Shown piece after piece: positions 50,725 to 58,288 of a stretch of DNA of 64,000 nt; position 1 is the first letter of the stretch; each line of letters opens with the position of its first letter. Below the pieces are notes generated by a model. That model searched no databases. It was not told the DNA's origin and saw only the letters and a program-made list of their open reading frames with translations. This stretch comes from Nitrospirota bacterium. GTDB lineage: Bacteria > JACPQY01. The stretch is taken from positions 31,843 through 95,842 of the forward strand of contig JACPAV010000033.1 of NCBI GenBank assembly GCA_016180645.1, read 5' to 3'. The translations under genes and the position numbers were made by a program.

Positions 50725-51537
50725 ATGAAAGCCATGCCGAAGCACGGACGCTTCGTCCCCCTTCGCCGGCCGGGTCGACCGTCCTGGTCGCTTCCGGCAC
50801 GGCCTGCACTTCCTGTGCGCCGCCTGTGCGCGGCGACGCTTCTGACGCTGTTTCTCCCGGTCGCGTCGGTTCGGGCGGACAATGTCGGCGCGCCCGCCGG
50901 GGTCCTCGGGCGCCACAAAGTCGGCTTTTCGGTCAATTCCGGCGTTTTTCAGCGGGATGTGGAATTCAAGGAGGGATTAAGCCAGGCGGGAGCGGCCAAC
51001 GAGGACAAGGCCGTTTTGACCTCCATCCGCCCCATCGTGCTCAAAGCCCAGGGGAACATTCTCGATTGGCTCAACCCCTACGCCCTCTTCGGCATCGCCG
51101 ATCTGCGTCTGGACGAAAACAACTACGAAGGGACGATGAAGCCCTATGTCGGGGGGGGGGCGGTTTTCCGGGTGGTCGATTCCCTCGAGGCGGGACCCGA
51201 CATCAGTTTCCAATTGCACTCGGCCTACACGTACAGCAACGCGTACATCTCAAGCGAAAATGAGAGTTTCGATCTGAATTACTGGGAGGTCCAGGCGGCG
51301 CTCATCCTCCACAAGCGCATCAGCAATTTCATTCCGTTCATGGGGATCGCCTACTCGGACACGTTTTTGTCGGAGCTGTCCGGCAACAACGCGAAACTTG
51401 ATTACGGCGCGCGTACCGTGCCGGTGGGATTGTTCGCGGGTCTCGACTATTTCATCACACCGAACGTGTACATTCACTCGGAGCTGCACAATTTTGTGGA
51501 AGATGCCATAATCGTAGGCCTTGGTTTCGACCTCTAG
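50725..51537 (+). CDS. Outer-membrane beta-barrel protein
   Basis: 270 residues. A long basic n-region leads to a signal core (LCAATLLTLFLPVASVRA). The mature part is built of alternating amphipathic strands (HKVGFSVNSGVFQRDVEF, YALFGIADLRLDENNY, NYWEVQAALILHKRI, YIHSELHNFVEDAIIVGLG) and ends GLGFDL with a terminal hydrophobic residue, usual for Bam substrates. Probably an 8-12 stranded barrel without assigned function. Transaldolase begins three bases after the stop. Confidence 0.75.
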   Translation: MKAMPKHGRFVPLRRPGRPSWSLPARPALPVRRLCAATLLTLFLPVASVRADNVGAPAGVLGRHKVGFSVNSGVFQRDVEFKEGLSQAGAANEDKAVLTSIRPIVLKAQGNILDWLNPYALFGIADLRLDENNYEGTMKPYVGGGAVFRVVDSLEAGPDISFQLHSAYTYSNAYISSENESFDLNYWEVQAALILHKRISNFIPFMGIAYSDTFLSELSGNNAKLDYGARTVPVGLFAGLDYFITPNVYIHSELHNFVEDAIIVGLGFDL

Positions 51538-51540
51538 ACG

Positions 51541-52191
51541 ATGAAAATATTTTTGGACAGCGCGAACATTGAAGAGATCCGCCAGGTGAACGACTGGGGC
51601 ATCCTGGACGGACTCACGACCAACCCGTCCCTCATCGCCAAGGAGAAGCGCGACTTTCACGACGTGGTGAAGGACATCTGCGCGATTGTGAAGGGGCCGG
51701 TGAGTTTGGAAGTCGTGGCGACGGAAGCCGACAAGATGGTGGCCGAGGGAAAGAAGCTGGCCAAGATCGCCGACAATGTGGTCGTCAAAGTGCCGATGAT
51801 TCCGGAAGGCCTCAAGGCGATCCGCCGACTATCGGGAGAAGGGATCCGAATCAACACGACCCTCATCTTCACGCTCCCCCAGGCGCTCCTGGCCTCAAAG
51901 GCCGGTGCCTCCTTCGTCAGCCCCTTCATCGGCCGGCTGGACGACATCGCGCAAAACGGTGTGGAGTTGATCCGGCAGATCGTCACCGTATTCAAGAACT
52001 ACGGCATCCGGACGGAGATTCTCGCCGCCAGCCTGCGTCACCCTCTTCACGTCATCGATGTGGCCCTCGCCGGCGCTCATTGTTCAACGATCCCCTTCAA
52101 AGTGATCGAGCAACTGATGAAACACCCCCTGACCGACGCGGGGCTCAAGAGGTTTTTGGACGATTGGAACAAGTCCGGGCTGAAATTTTGA
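51541..52191 (+). CDS. Transaldolase / fructose-6-phosphate aldolase family
   Basis: 216 residues, the short class (TalC/FSA-like, group 3B). [15 protein letters not shown] at the start, [11 protein letters not shown], the Schiff-base Lys in VVVKVPM, and [11 protein letters not shown] are all present. It transfers dihydroxyacetone in the pentose phosphate pathway or splits fructose-6-phosphate; the two activities differ by a few residues and cannot be decided here. It is followed after eight bases by a lipase-like gene. Confidence 0.88.
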   Translation: MKIFLDSANIEEIRQVNDWGILDGLTTNPSLIAKEKRDFHDVVKDICAIVKGPVSLEVVATEADKMVAEGKKLAKIADNVVVKVPMIPEGLKAIRRLSGEGIRINTTLIFTLPQALLASKAGASFVSPFIGRLDDIAQNGVELIRQIVTVFKNYGIRTEILAASLRHPLHVIDVALAGAHCSTIPFKVIEQLMKHPLTDAGLKRFLDDWNKSGLKF

Positions 52192-52199
52192 GTCGAACG

Positions 52200-53030
52200 A
52201 TGCTGAGATCGCATGATCCTTCCACTCATCGTCCCCGCAGCGAAGCGGATGGGACGAACGGCCGTCAGTCGGCGTTCGACCGGTTCCGCGTCCACGTCGA
52301 AGGATTCATCTACCTCCTGGAAGATTTCACCTGGATCCTGCTCCTCGGTCCGCTTGAAGACGCGTTGGACTCCCATCCGCCGCTTTCAGGAGATCGCGTC
52401 GGCCACCCCATCGTGGCGGTGCACGGTTTCGGCCAGACGATGCACGTCTACCATAAGATGCGCCGATACATGAAAACGCACGGGCGGGAGTTTCACCTGT
52501 TCAACTACTTCACGCCGGAATCGATCAAGAAAACAGTCGGCAAGCTGGATCGATACGTGGATCGCGTGCTGGAGAAGACCGGGGCCGAGAAGGTGGACCT
52601 CATCGGCCATAGCCTGGGCGGTTTGGTGGTGCGGTATTACGTGCAGGCCGGCGGAGGGAGCCGGAAAGTTTCCACGTGCATAACCCTGGGAGCGCCCCAC
52701 GATGGGACGCGGATCTCTCCCTACCTGCCGGTGATCCGGAGCATGGCCGAGATGAGCCGGACGCTTCGGGAAAGCCGCTTCTGCCGGGAACTCAACGCGA
52801 TGGAGAAGCCGGCCGGCGTGCGCTTCATCAATATCTACTCTCCGAACGACTTCTTCGTCCGATCGAAGGGGCGGGGTTCCTGGGAGGAGGCCGACCGGAA
52901 TGTCGGTGTGGATTTCGTGGGCCACCTCGGGATGATCATGGACTATCGGTTCTTCGACGTCCTGCTCAGGGAACTTCGGCCGGCGCAGCAGGCGGGAAAT
53001 GTAATCTCCATGCAGGATCGGCATCGCTGA
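52200..53030 (+). CDS. Lipase/acyltransferase-like alpha/beta hydrolase
   Basis: 276 residues from ATG 52200; the longer frame overlaps the transaldolase gene. HPIVAVHGFGQTMHVYHKM gives the oxyanion region and GHSLGGLVVRYYVQ the nucleophile Ser; PHDGTRISPY, PNDFFVRSKG and FVGHLGM hold the likely Asp and His. The pattern is that of PGAP1-like/class 2 lipases. No signal peptide; a hydrophobic helix (LLEDFTWILLLGPL) near residue 40 may hold it at the membrane. It forms an operon with transaldolase and the helical protein downstream. Confidence 0.78.
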   Translation: MLRSHDPSTHRPRSEADGTNGRQSAFDRFRVHVEGFIYLLEDFTWILLLGPLEDALDSHPPLSGDRVGHPIVAVHGFGQTMHVYHKMRRYMKTHGREFHLFNYFTPESIKKTVGKLDRYVDRVLEKTGAEKVDLIGHSLGGLVVRYYVQAGGGSRKVSTCITLGAPHDGTRISPYLPVIRSMAEMSRTLRESRFCRELNAMEKPAGVRFINIYSPNDFFVRSKGRGSWEEADRNVGVDFVGHLGMIMDYRFFDVLLRELRPAQQAGNVISMQDRHR

Positions 53031-53046
53031 TACGAGAGGGAGAGGA

Positions 53047-53712
53047 ATGGCGAAACAAACGGCGGCGAAATCCAAGTCGAAAACCGGATCCAAGGCGAAA
53101 CAAATCATCATGGATGATTTCGACCGGGAGCTGAATGAAAGTTTCAAGTACCTCGAAGGAAAGCTGGGGGACGTGTTCGGCGGGCCGCTGGGTAGGATCG
53201 TGCGAAAGGTGGCCGATGAGCTGTTCGGGTGGTTCGTCAAGATGGGCGGGACGGAGAGGGGGCGCCGTTCATTCGAAATGATTCTCGACGAAGCGCAGAG
53301 ATTCAACGGGAAGAACGTGGACGATATTATTGAAAAGTCCATGGAGGCCTATCTGAAACTGAATGAGCTTTTCCTCCGGGCCGATCGAAATCACGAGTCT
53401 CTGGATAAACTGAAGGCGCTCCTTCACGAAGAGTATGAGGCGCGCCTGAAAATCTACGGACCCCTCATGGGCGCCACCGCCGATTCGTATGGAGAGTTGG
53501 TGCGAAAGACGTTCCCGGATCGGAAAGTCCTGGACAAGCTCATGAAAGATCAGTTTGATGCGACGGAGAAAGTCTTGGACCTTATCGCGAATGAGAACGG
53601 CCTCATGAGGATTCCGACTCTTGTCCGCAAGCCGGTGCTGAAGGTGGTTCGCTCGTCCTACGCCTTGATGCGCGAACGTATCGAAAAAGGCACCGACAAG
53701 ATCTACTCATGA
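53047..53712 (+). CDS. Helical protein of unknown function
   Basis: 221 residues, not recognised. A Lys/Ala/Ser-rich start (AAKSKSKTGSKAK) precedes all-helical sequence (DDFDRELNESFKYLEGKLGD, ESLDKLKALLHEEYEARLKI, VLDKLMKDQFDATEKVLDLI). No signal peptide or membrane helix. GAGAGGGAGAGGA gives a good ribosome-binding site. The basic start plus amphipathic helices resemble phasin-like or granule-associated proteins; with a lipase gene 16 bp upstream a lipid-body role is conceivable, but this is speculation. Confidence 0.6.
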   Translation: MAKQTAAKSKSKTGSKAKQIIMDDFDRELNESFKYLEGKLGDVFGGPLGRIVRKVADELFGWFVKMGGTERGRRSFEMILDEAQRFNGKNVDDIIEKSMEAYLKLNELFLRADRNHESLDKLKALLHEEYEARLKIYGPLMGATADSYGELVRKTFPDRKVLDKLMKDQFDATEKVLDLIANENGLMRIPTLVRKPVLKVVRSSYALMRERIEKGTDKIYS

Positions 53713-53717
53713 ACCGC

Positions 53718-53745
53718 CTCTCGTCTCCCGCCTCCCCCCTCTCGG
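53718..53745. repeat. Heptanucleotide array H9
   Basis: Units CTCTCGT, CTCCCGC, CTCCCCC and CTCTCGG end four bases before the ATG at 53750, in the place of the ribosome-binding site. Confidence 0.7.
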
Positions 53746-53749
53746 ACCC

Positions 53750-55183
53750 ATGCTGACCCTCATCCGGCGCAAGCGGTTCCGACGATACGTCAAGATCGTG
53801 TTCGGCGTCGTCGCGTTCGTGTTCATCATCGGATTTGCGCTCGACGTGTCGAACGTGGGCCAGCAGCAGGACGCGCTCGTGGCCGCGAAAGTGAACGGGG
53901 AGGTCATCAGCACACTCGAAATTTCGCGGATCTACCGCGACCAGGTTCGCGACCGATATTCCGAGTTGACACCGGAGCAGCGAAAGCAGCTCAACCTGCC
54001 GAAACAGGTTCTGGACGATGTGATCGAGAGCCGGCTGATCCTCGCCGAGGTGCCGGAACTCGGCTTCAAGGTCGGCGGGGAGCAACTCAGGGAGAACATC
54101 CAAGGCCGTCCGTATTTTCAGGAGAAGGGCCAGTTCAGTATGGAGCGCTACCGGCGGATTCTCCAGCAGGCGGGAACCAATCCGGCGCAGTTCGAAGCCT
54201 CCGAACGCGACTCCATCTCGTTGGAAGCGGTCCAAAACCTGCTCTCTGCCCTCACCTATGTGCCTGCGGCCGCGGTGGATCGCGCCTCGCTCATGAAAAA
54301 TATTCAGGCCAACGTCGAAGTATTGGAAATCGATCCGGATGAGGTGGCCAAGACCCTGAAGCCCGGGGCCGCCGACCTCCAGGCCCATTTCGAATCGCAC
54401 AAGGATTCCTACAAGACGGATGAGAAACGGAAAGTCGAGTTTGTCGAGTTTCCCGATCAGTCGGCCGTGCAAAAAGCGGCTGAGGCGTTGGGCGAGTCCA
54501 AGGATCTGGCCAAGAGGGCGGGCGAGATGAAATGGGAGCTAAAGCGAACCTCTTGGCTGACGCGCCACGGGACGGTGGACGGGATTTCGGATGCGGAGAA
54601 TTTTCTGGCGCAAGCGTTCCTCCTGGGGGCGGGCGAGATCGGTCCACCGCTCAATACGGGCGGGAAATACTTCCTAATCCGCGTGGCCGAAATCGAGGCG
54701 CCCCGCCCGGCGGCGTTCGAAGAGGTGAAGGAGCGGGTCCGCGCGGATTGGCTGAAGGACAAATCGGGTGAGGCCGCGCGCCTCAAGGCGGAGACCCTTC
54801 TGGCGAAGGCCCGGGGCGCGAAGAATTTGAAGTCGCTGAAGATAGCCGGGGCACCTGTCTCCTTCGAGACCGGCCTTTTTTCCGCGGAGACTCCGTCCAT
54901 TTCAAGAATCGGAGACTCGAAGGATTTCAAGGTAGCCGTTTTCGGGTTGTCGCCCGAGAAGAGATGGCCGGACAAACCGGTTCAAGTCGGGCGGAAGTGG
55001 TACGTCCTGCGGCTCGTGGAACTCAAGCTGCCCACAAAGGACGATTGGGTGAAGGACAGGACCGAGGCCCAAGACGATCTCTCTCGATTGAAACGTTTCG
55101 AACTCCTCCGCCACTGGCGTCAGACGCTCAAAGACAAATCCAAAATCAAGATCAACGAAGACGCGCTGAAAACACTTTCCTGA
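53750..55183 (+). CDS. PpiD/SurA-like periplasmic chaperone
   Basis: 477 residues. An N-terminal anchor (YVKIVFGVVAFVFIIGFALD) is followed by the SurA-N type chaperone domain (ALVAAKVNGEVISTLEISRI, LDDVIESRLILAEVPELGFK). A parvulin-like part (FLAQAFLLGAGEIGPPLNTG, then YFLIRVAEIE) is present but lacks clear active-site Cys/His pairs, as in PpiD. It faces the periplasm and assists folding of exported and outer-membrane proteins, fitting a window rich in such clients. The 7-nt array directly upstream takes the place of a ribosome-binding site. Confidence 0.82.
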   Translation: MLTLIRRKRFRRYVKIVFGVVAFVFIIGFALDVSNVGQQQDALVAAKVNGEVISTLEISRIYRDQVRDRYSELTPEQRKQLNLPKQVLDDVIESRLILAEVPELGFKVGGEQLRENIQGRPYFQEKGQFSMERYRRILQQAGTNPAQFEASERDSISLEAVQNLLSALTYVPAAAVDRASLMKNIQANVEVLEIDPDEVAKTLKPGAADLQAHFESHKDSYKTDEKRKVEFVEFPDQSAVQKAAEALGESKDLAKRAGEMKWELKRTSWLTRHGTVDGISDAENFLAQAFLLGAGEIGPPLNTGGKYFLIRVAEIEAPRPAAFEEVKERVRADWLKDKSGEAARLKAETLLAKARGAKNLKSLKIAGAPVSFETGLFSAETPSISRIGDSKDFKVAVFGLSPEKRWPDKPVQVGRKWYVLRLVELKLPTKDDWVKDRTEAQDDLSRLKRFELLRHWRQTLKDKSKIKINEDALKTLS

Positions 55184-55322
55184 GTCGGCCCGCGTCTCCG
55201 CGGAGGGGGATTCCACCCGATACGATCAAGTCATCCGCGAAGGCATCGCCTTATGTGGACAACAGCGGTCTTGATTTGACTGGCCTCCTTATGATACGAG
55301 ATCGCTCCATGGAGGTAAGCAT

Positions 55323-55829
55323 ATGAAACACGTTTTTGCAGCAGTCCTTTTCCTCATGATCGCTGGTCCAGCGCTGGCGAGTGGTGGGGAACACGCAAAA
55401 GATGAAGACGCGATTAGGGCGGCGTGGGCCGGACACGTCGCCGGGATGAACAAGCATGACGCGAAGGCCGCGGCGGCGTTCATGTCCGAGGATGGGGATC
55501 TCATGGACCCCATGGGCAAAATGGCCCGGGGTCGCGTCGAGATTGAGATGTTGCTGGCGGAGCATTTTCAGTCCGACATGATGAAGAACGGCACCGGCGA
55601 GCTGACCGTCACGAACGTGATGTTCATCAAGCCGGACGTCGCGGTGGTCGATGGCGATGCGACGATGTCCGGGATGACGGGTCCGGAAGGGAAGCCGATG
55701 CCGCCCATGAAACACCACGCCACCGGTGTAATGGTCAAGAAATCAGGGAAGTGGTGGGCACAGGCCATTCGAGTCATGATGCCGCCCCCGCCGCCGGTCC
55801 CTGCCGGTCAGGCTCCGGCCAAGAAGTAG
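55323..55829 (+). CDS. Exported SnoaL/DUF4440-like protein
   Basis: 168 residues. Signal peptide MKHVFAAVLFLMIAGPALAS, then the NTF2-like fold: DAIRAAWAGHVAGMNKHDAK, FMSEDGDLMDPMGKMARG, and KSGKWWAQAIRVMM with the terminal strand. The C-terminus is a Pro-rich tail. Members are small ligand-binding or isomerase-like proteins. GGAGG lies seven bases before the ATG. A clear terminator follows. Confidence 0.8.
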   Translation: MKHVFAAVLFLMIAGPALASGGEHAKDEDAIRAAWAGHVAGMNKHDAKAAAAFMSEDGDLMDPMGKMARGRVEIEMLLAEHFQSDMMKNGTGELTVTNVMFIKPDVAVVDGDATMSGMTGPEGKPMPPMKHHATGVMVKKSGKWWAQAIRVMMPPPPPVPAGQAPAKK

Positions 55830-55853
55830 CCCAGCCGAAAACCAAACCAATCG

Positions 55854-55889
55854 AAGCCCTTCCGGTCCGCCCGGGAGGGCTTTTGTTTT
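55854..55889 (+). terminator. Rho-independent terminator after the SnoaL-like gene
   Basis: AAGCCCT (55854-55860) pairs with AGGGCTT (55876-55882) around a GC-rich loop; the T-rich run TTTTGTTTT follows. Confidence 0.8.
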
Positions 55890-55920
55890 GGAGTGCTCGA
55901 CACCGTTGATATCCTTCATC

Positions 55921-56529
55921 CTAACCGCGGAGCATCGTGGCTGCGATGTACATTCCTGCGTTGACGGCGGTGTGGGTAATGAGGGCGGGCCAGAGGCTTC
56001 CCGAGCGGTTTTTCAGCCAACCCCAGAAGAATCCGGCAGCCAGTGGTGCAAGGACGCTGGGAAGCGCCCCTGCCCATCCGACGTAGGCCGCGTAGAGCGG
56101 GTAGTGCATCAGGGCAAAGCATGCCGAGGTACGAATGAGACCTGTTTTCGGCTGGAGAAACCCGCGCCAGTAGTATTCCTCGGCGAACGGGTTTACCAGA
56201 ATCCAGTACACGCCGAACAGTCCCCATGGCTCCGTCGAGAGAAATGCCTGCATGTCTGCCGGTGGCTGGAACCCTCGGGATCGTAATAGGAAGCCGGCTA
56301 CCAGAAACGCGAGAAGGATCAGCGCCGAAGTCGCCAGGGTCAGGATGATCCATCGTGCGGTGGGCATGGAAGCGAGTCCTGCCTCCCGCATCGAAATCCG
56401 GGGAATGCCGATGCAGCCCACGTGATCCGCGATCAGCGTTGGCCACACCATCCCTCCGCTTGCCAAAGAGGCGACCAGTACCACCACGGGCGGCCACAGC
56501 GAAAGAGTCAGGATCGCCATTCCGGGCAT
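55921..56529 (-). CDS. CPBP-family intramembrane protease (Rce1-like)
   Basis: 202 residues with about six membrane helices. Catalytic motifs of the CAAX/CPBP glutamic proteases are present: EEYYWR (Glu117, Glu118, Arg122), FALMH (His142) and HTAVN (His186, Asn190). Proteins of this superfamily cleave prenylated proteins in eukaryotes; in bacteria some, called myxosortases, are linked to C-terminal sorting tags with an invariant Cys. Three such tags occur in this window, making it a candidate tag-processing enzyme. Other bacterial CPBP proteases serve in bacteriocin immunity, so the role is open. ATG 56520 is an alternative start. Confidence 0.82.
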   Translation of the reverse strand: MPGMAILTLSLWPPVVVLVASLASGGMVWPTLIADHVGCIGIPRISMREAGLASMPTARWIILTLATSALILLAFLVAGFLLRSRGFQPPADMQAFLSTEPWGLFGVYWILVNPFAEEYYWRGFLQPKTGLIRTSACFALMHYPLYAAYVGWAGALPSVLAPLAAGFFWGWLKNRSGSLWPALITHTAVNAGMYIAATMLRG

Positions 56530-56612
56530 TTCGACGCGCAGTGTAGCGCATTACGGGTTGCTCTTGTGGGTCGGGAATCACCCTTGTAGAATTGCCTCTC
56601 GAAAGGATACGG

Positions 56613-57494
56613 TTGGCGACCTACCGGAGGAGCACCACACGCAAAGTGAGTAGTGAGTCTGAGTCATCTAGCGAAAGCGAGAGTCTTCATCCTGAAGGCT
56701 TTAGGGATGCCCTTGAATCGATCCGAAAGAGTGTCGTCTTTTTGGGGACGGGTTCGGCAGAGAAGAATTTCACGCCATGTGCGACCGGATTCCTGGTCGC
56801 TTCGATGGGAGTCTTGGTAGTCATAACGGCCAAACACGTAGTGCTCAAGGGCGGGACTGATGTAATCAACGATGATCTCTTGGTGGCCTTCCGACAGGTT
56901 GGAGGGGGCCTGGCTACTCGGAGCGTTCGAGAGATCAAGACCACTTTCAAGGACGAATTGGAGTGGGTGTTCCATCCCAGCGAAGATGTCGCGGCCATTC
57001 CATTCCTGCACCAGCCCGGCGTCGACGACCTCAAATCCATTCCTCAGGATTTTTGTTTGGAGAGCAAGAACCTCTGCGGACTTATGCAGGTGTTTTTCCC
57101 TGCCTACCAGCCTGGAGCATCTGAGATAGCAGGGATACGGCCCATCATGAGGGTCGGGCATATCAGCGATATTGGGCCAGGGCGGAAGTTTCTTCTGGAT
57201 GGGGCAGCCTTTCCTGGGAACAGCGGGTCGCCGGTATTCACTGCCCCGTCGCACATGAATCTTGTTTCAGGAATAGGTGGCCCTCGGTTGGTCGGCCTGA
57301 TTTCCGGTTATCTCACGTATCGAGATGTTGCCGTCAGTGAGCAGACTCAGATGCCGCGCGTGATGTTTGAGGAGAACACAGGACTTTCAGTATGCTGCAC
57401 GTATGACGCTATTGACGATGTTCTTACTGGGGAAGAGTTTCAAGTCATGCTCAAGCGACTGGCGCCTCTCAGGGGAGTAGAAACTTCCAAGTAG
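56613..57494 (+). CDS. Trypsin-like serine protease-fold protein, no signal peptide
   Basis: 293 residues from TTG 56613, which has GAAAGGA five bases upstream. Chymotrypsin-fold marks are ATGFLVASMGVLVVITAKHV (His75), a likely Asp in EDVAAIPF and FPGNSGSPVF (Ser204). A Ser/Glu-rich start (SSESESSSESES) is partly encoded by a 7-nt array. There is no signal peptide, so it may be cytoplasmic, which is unusual for trypsin-like proteins and more typical of effector or regulatory proteases. It sits next to a toxin-antitoxin pair in what looks like an accessory island. No close family is recognised. Confidence 0.72.
   Translation: MATYRRSTTRKVSSESESSSESESLHPEGFRDALESIRKSVVFLGTGSAEKNFTPCATGFLVASMGVLVVITAKHVVLKGGTDVINDDLLVAFRQVGGGLATRSVREIKTTFKDELEWVFHPSEDVAAIPFLHQPGVDDLKSIPQDFCLESKNLCGLMQVFFPAYQPGASEIAGIRPIMRVGHISDIGPGRKFLLDGAAFPGNSGSPVFTAPSHMNLVSGIGGPRLVGLISGYLTYRDVAVSEQTQMPRVMFEENTGLSVCCTYDAIDDVLTGEEFQVMLKRLAPLRGVETSK
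56645..56665 (+). repeat. Heptanucleotide array H8 (short)
   Basis: Units AGTGAGT, AGTGAGT and CTGAGTC, starting ~32 bases after the TTG start of the trypsin-like gene. Confidence 0.5.
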
Positions 57495-57506
57495 GATTGA
57501 GCAAGT

Positions 57507-57545
57507 GCGGGGTCAGGTCTTTCATTGTCATATTTGTCTCTGGGA
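57507..57545. repeat. REP-like sequence downstream of the trypsin-like gene
   Basis: GTGCGGGGTCAGGTCTTTCA and the following TTGTCATATTTG resemble the REP sequences that accompany IS200-like tyrosine transposases. The core GGGGTC is shared with 35723-35795 and, less well, 50674-50688. Only one arm is visible. Confidence 0.4.
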
Positions 57546-57605
57546 TGGAAATGGTGCCTTTCGCCGGGAGTTGAATGTGGTCCTATTTGTGACTACAATA
57601 AGGGA

Positions 57606-57896
57606 ATGGCGATGATGGATCTATTGCGTGCCGAATACATCGGGGTGCGGACCCTCAAGACCCATCTCTCAAAATACCTGCGAGGTGATCGACCGGTTGT
57701 GGTGACGGAGCGTGGCCGACCCAAGCGTGTCATCCTTGGCTACAACGATGCCGTCGATCTTATCGAGATGATGGAAGAAGCTCGCGACAGCGAATGGACC
57801 GCCGAGGTTGAACGATCCCGCCGGGCATACCGCAAGGGCGGGGGAGTGCCTTTCCGGGGGGGCTCACTTCGCCGTCGAGTGGGTCTCGGGCGCTAG
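57606..57896 (+). CDS. Antitoxin of the Phd/YefM type
   Basis: 96 residues from ATG 57606 (a second ATG at 57612). The DNA-binding half reads IGVRTLKTHLSKYLRGDRPV, VVTERGRPKRVILGYNDAVD; the C-terminal helix (EMMEEARDSEWTAEVERSRR) would cover the toxin. The basic tail (FRGGSLRRRVGLGR) is longer than usual. It represses its own operon and neutralises the RelE-like toxin encoded 24 bp downstream. Confidence 0.83.
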   Translation: MAMMDLLRAEYIGVRTLKTHLSKYLRGDRPVVVTERGRPKRVILGYNDAVDLIEMMEEARDSEWTAEVERSRRAYRKGGGVPFRGGSLRRRVGLGR

Positions 57897-57920
57897 CCGA
57901 CCTCTCCCTTACCTACGAGA

Positions 57921-58217
57921 ATGGGCCCCTACAGACTGGTCTACGCGGCTGATCGCAATCGACGGGCGATCGAGCGGTTCCTTTTGGGCATTCCCAGGAA
58001 CGAACGCGTGCTTCTTGTGGGCAAACTGGAATCCCTGGCGGTCAACCCTAAACCCGTGCAGTACAGAATGCTGAGGCCGCCCGTTCCGATCGAGGGATAC
58101 CTTGCGCCTCATCGACTGCGGGTCGGAGACTACCGGATTTTCTACGACATTGACGAGTCCGCGAAGACTGTCGTCTTGATCGGCATCCGTCGCAGGCACG
58201 AACACACCTACAGGTGA
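57921..58217 (+). CDS. RelE/ParE-family toxin
   Basis: A 98-residue toxin with the RelE fold: YRLVYAADRNRRAIERFL, LRPPVPIEGYLAPHRLRVGD and YRIFYDIDESAKTVVLIGIR, then RRRHEHTYR. The conserved RVGDYRIFY and the terminal Arg/His/Tyr cluster are those of ribosome-dependent mRNA endonucleases. It forms a pair with the upstream antitoxin. Confidence 0.88.
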   Translation: MGPYRLVYAADRNRRAIERFLLGIPRNERVLLVGKLESLAVNPKPVQYRMLRPPVPIEGYLAPHRLRVGDYRIFYDIDESAKTVVLIGIRRRHEHTYR

Positions 58218-58288
58218 CCCGGCCGTTCTGAAGACGCGTGCTGAAGCCTGTGGCTGCCGGAAGGAAGGGAGGTGGACGGGGTGCGGGG

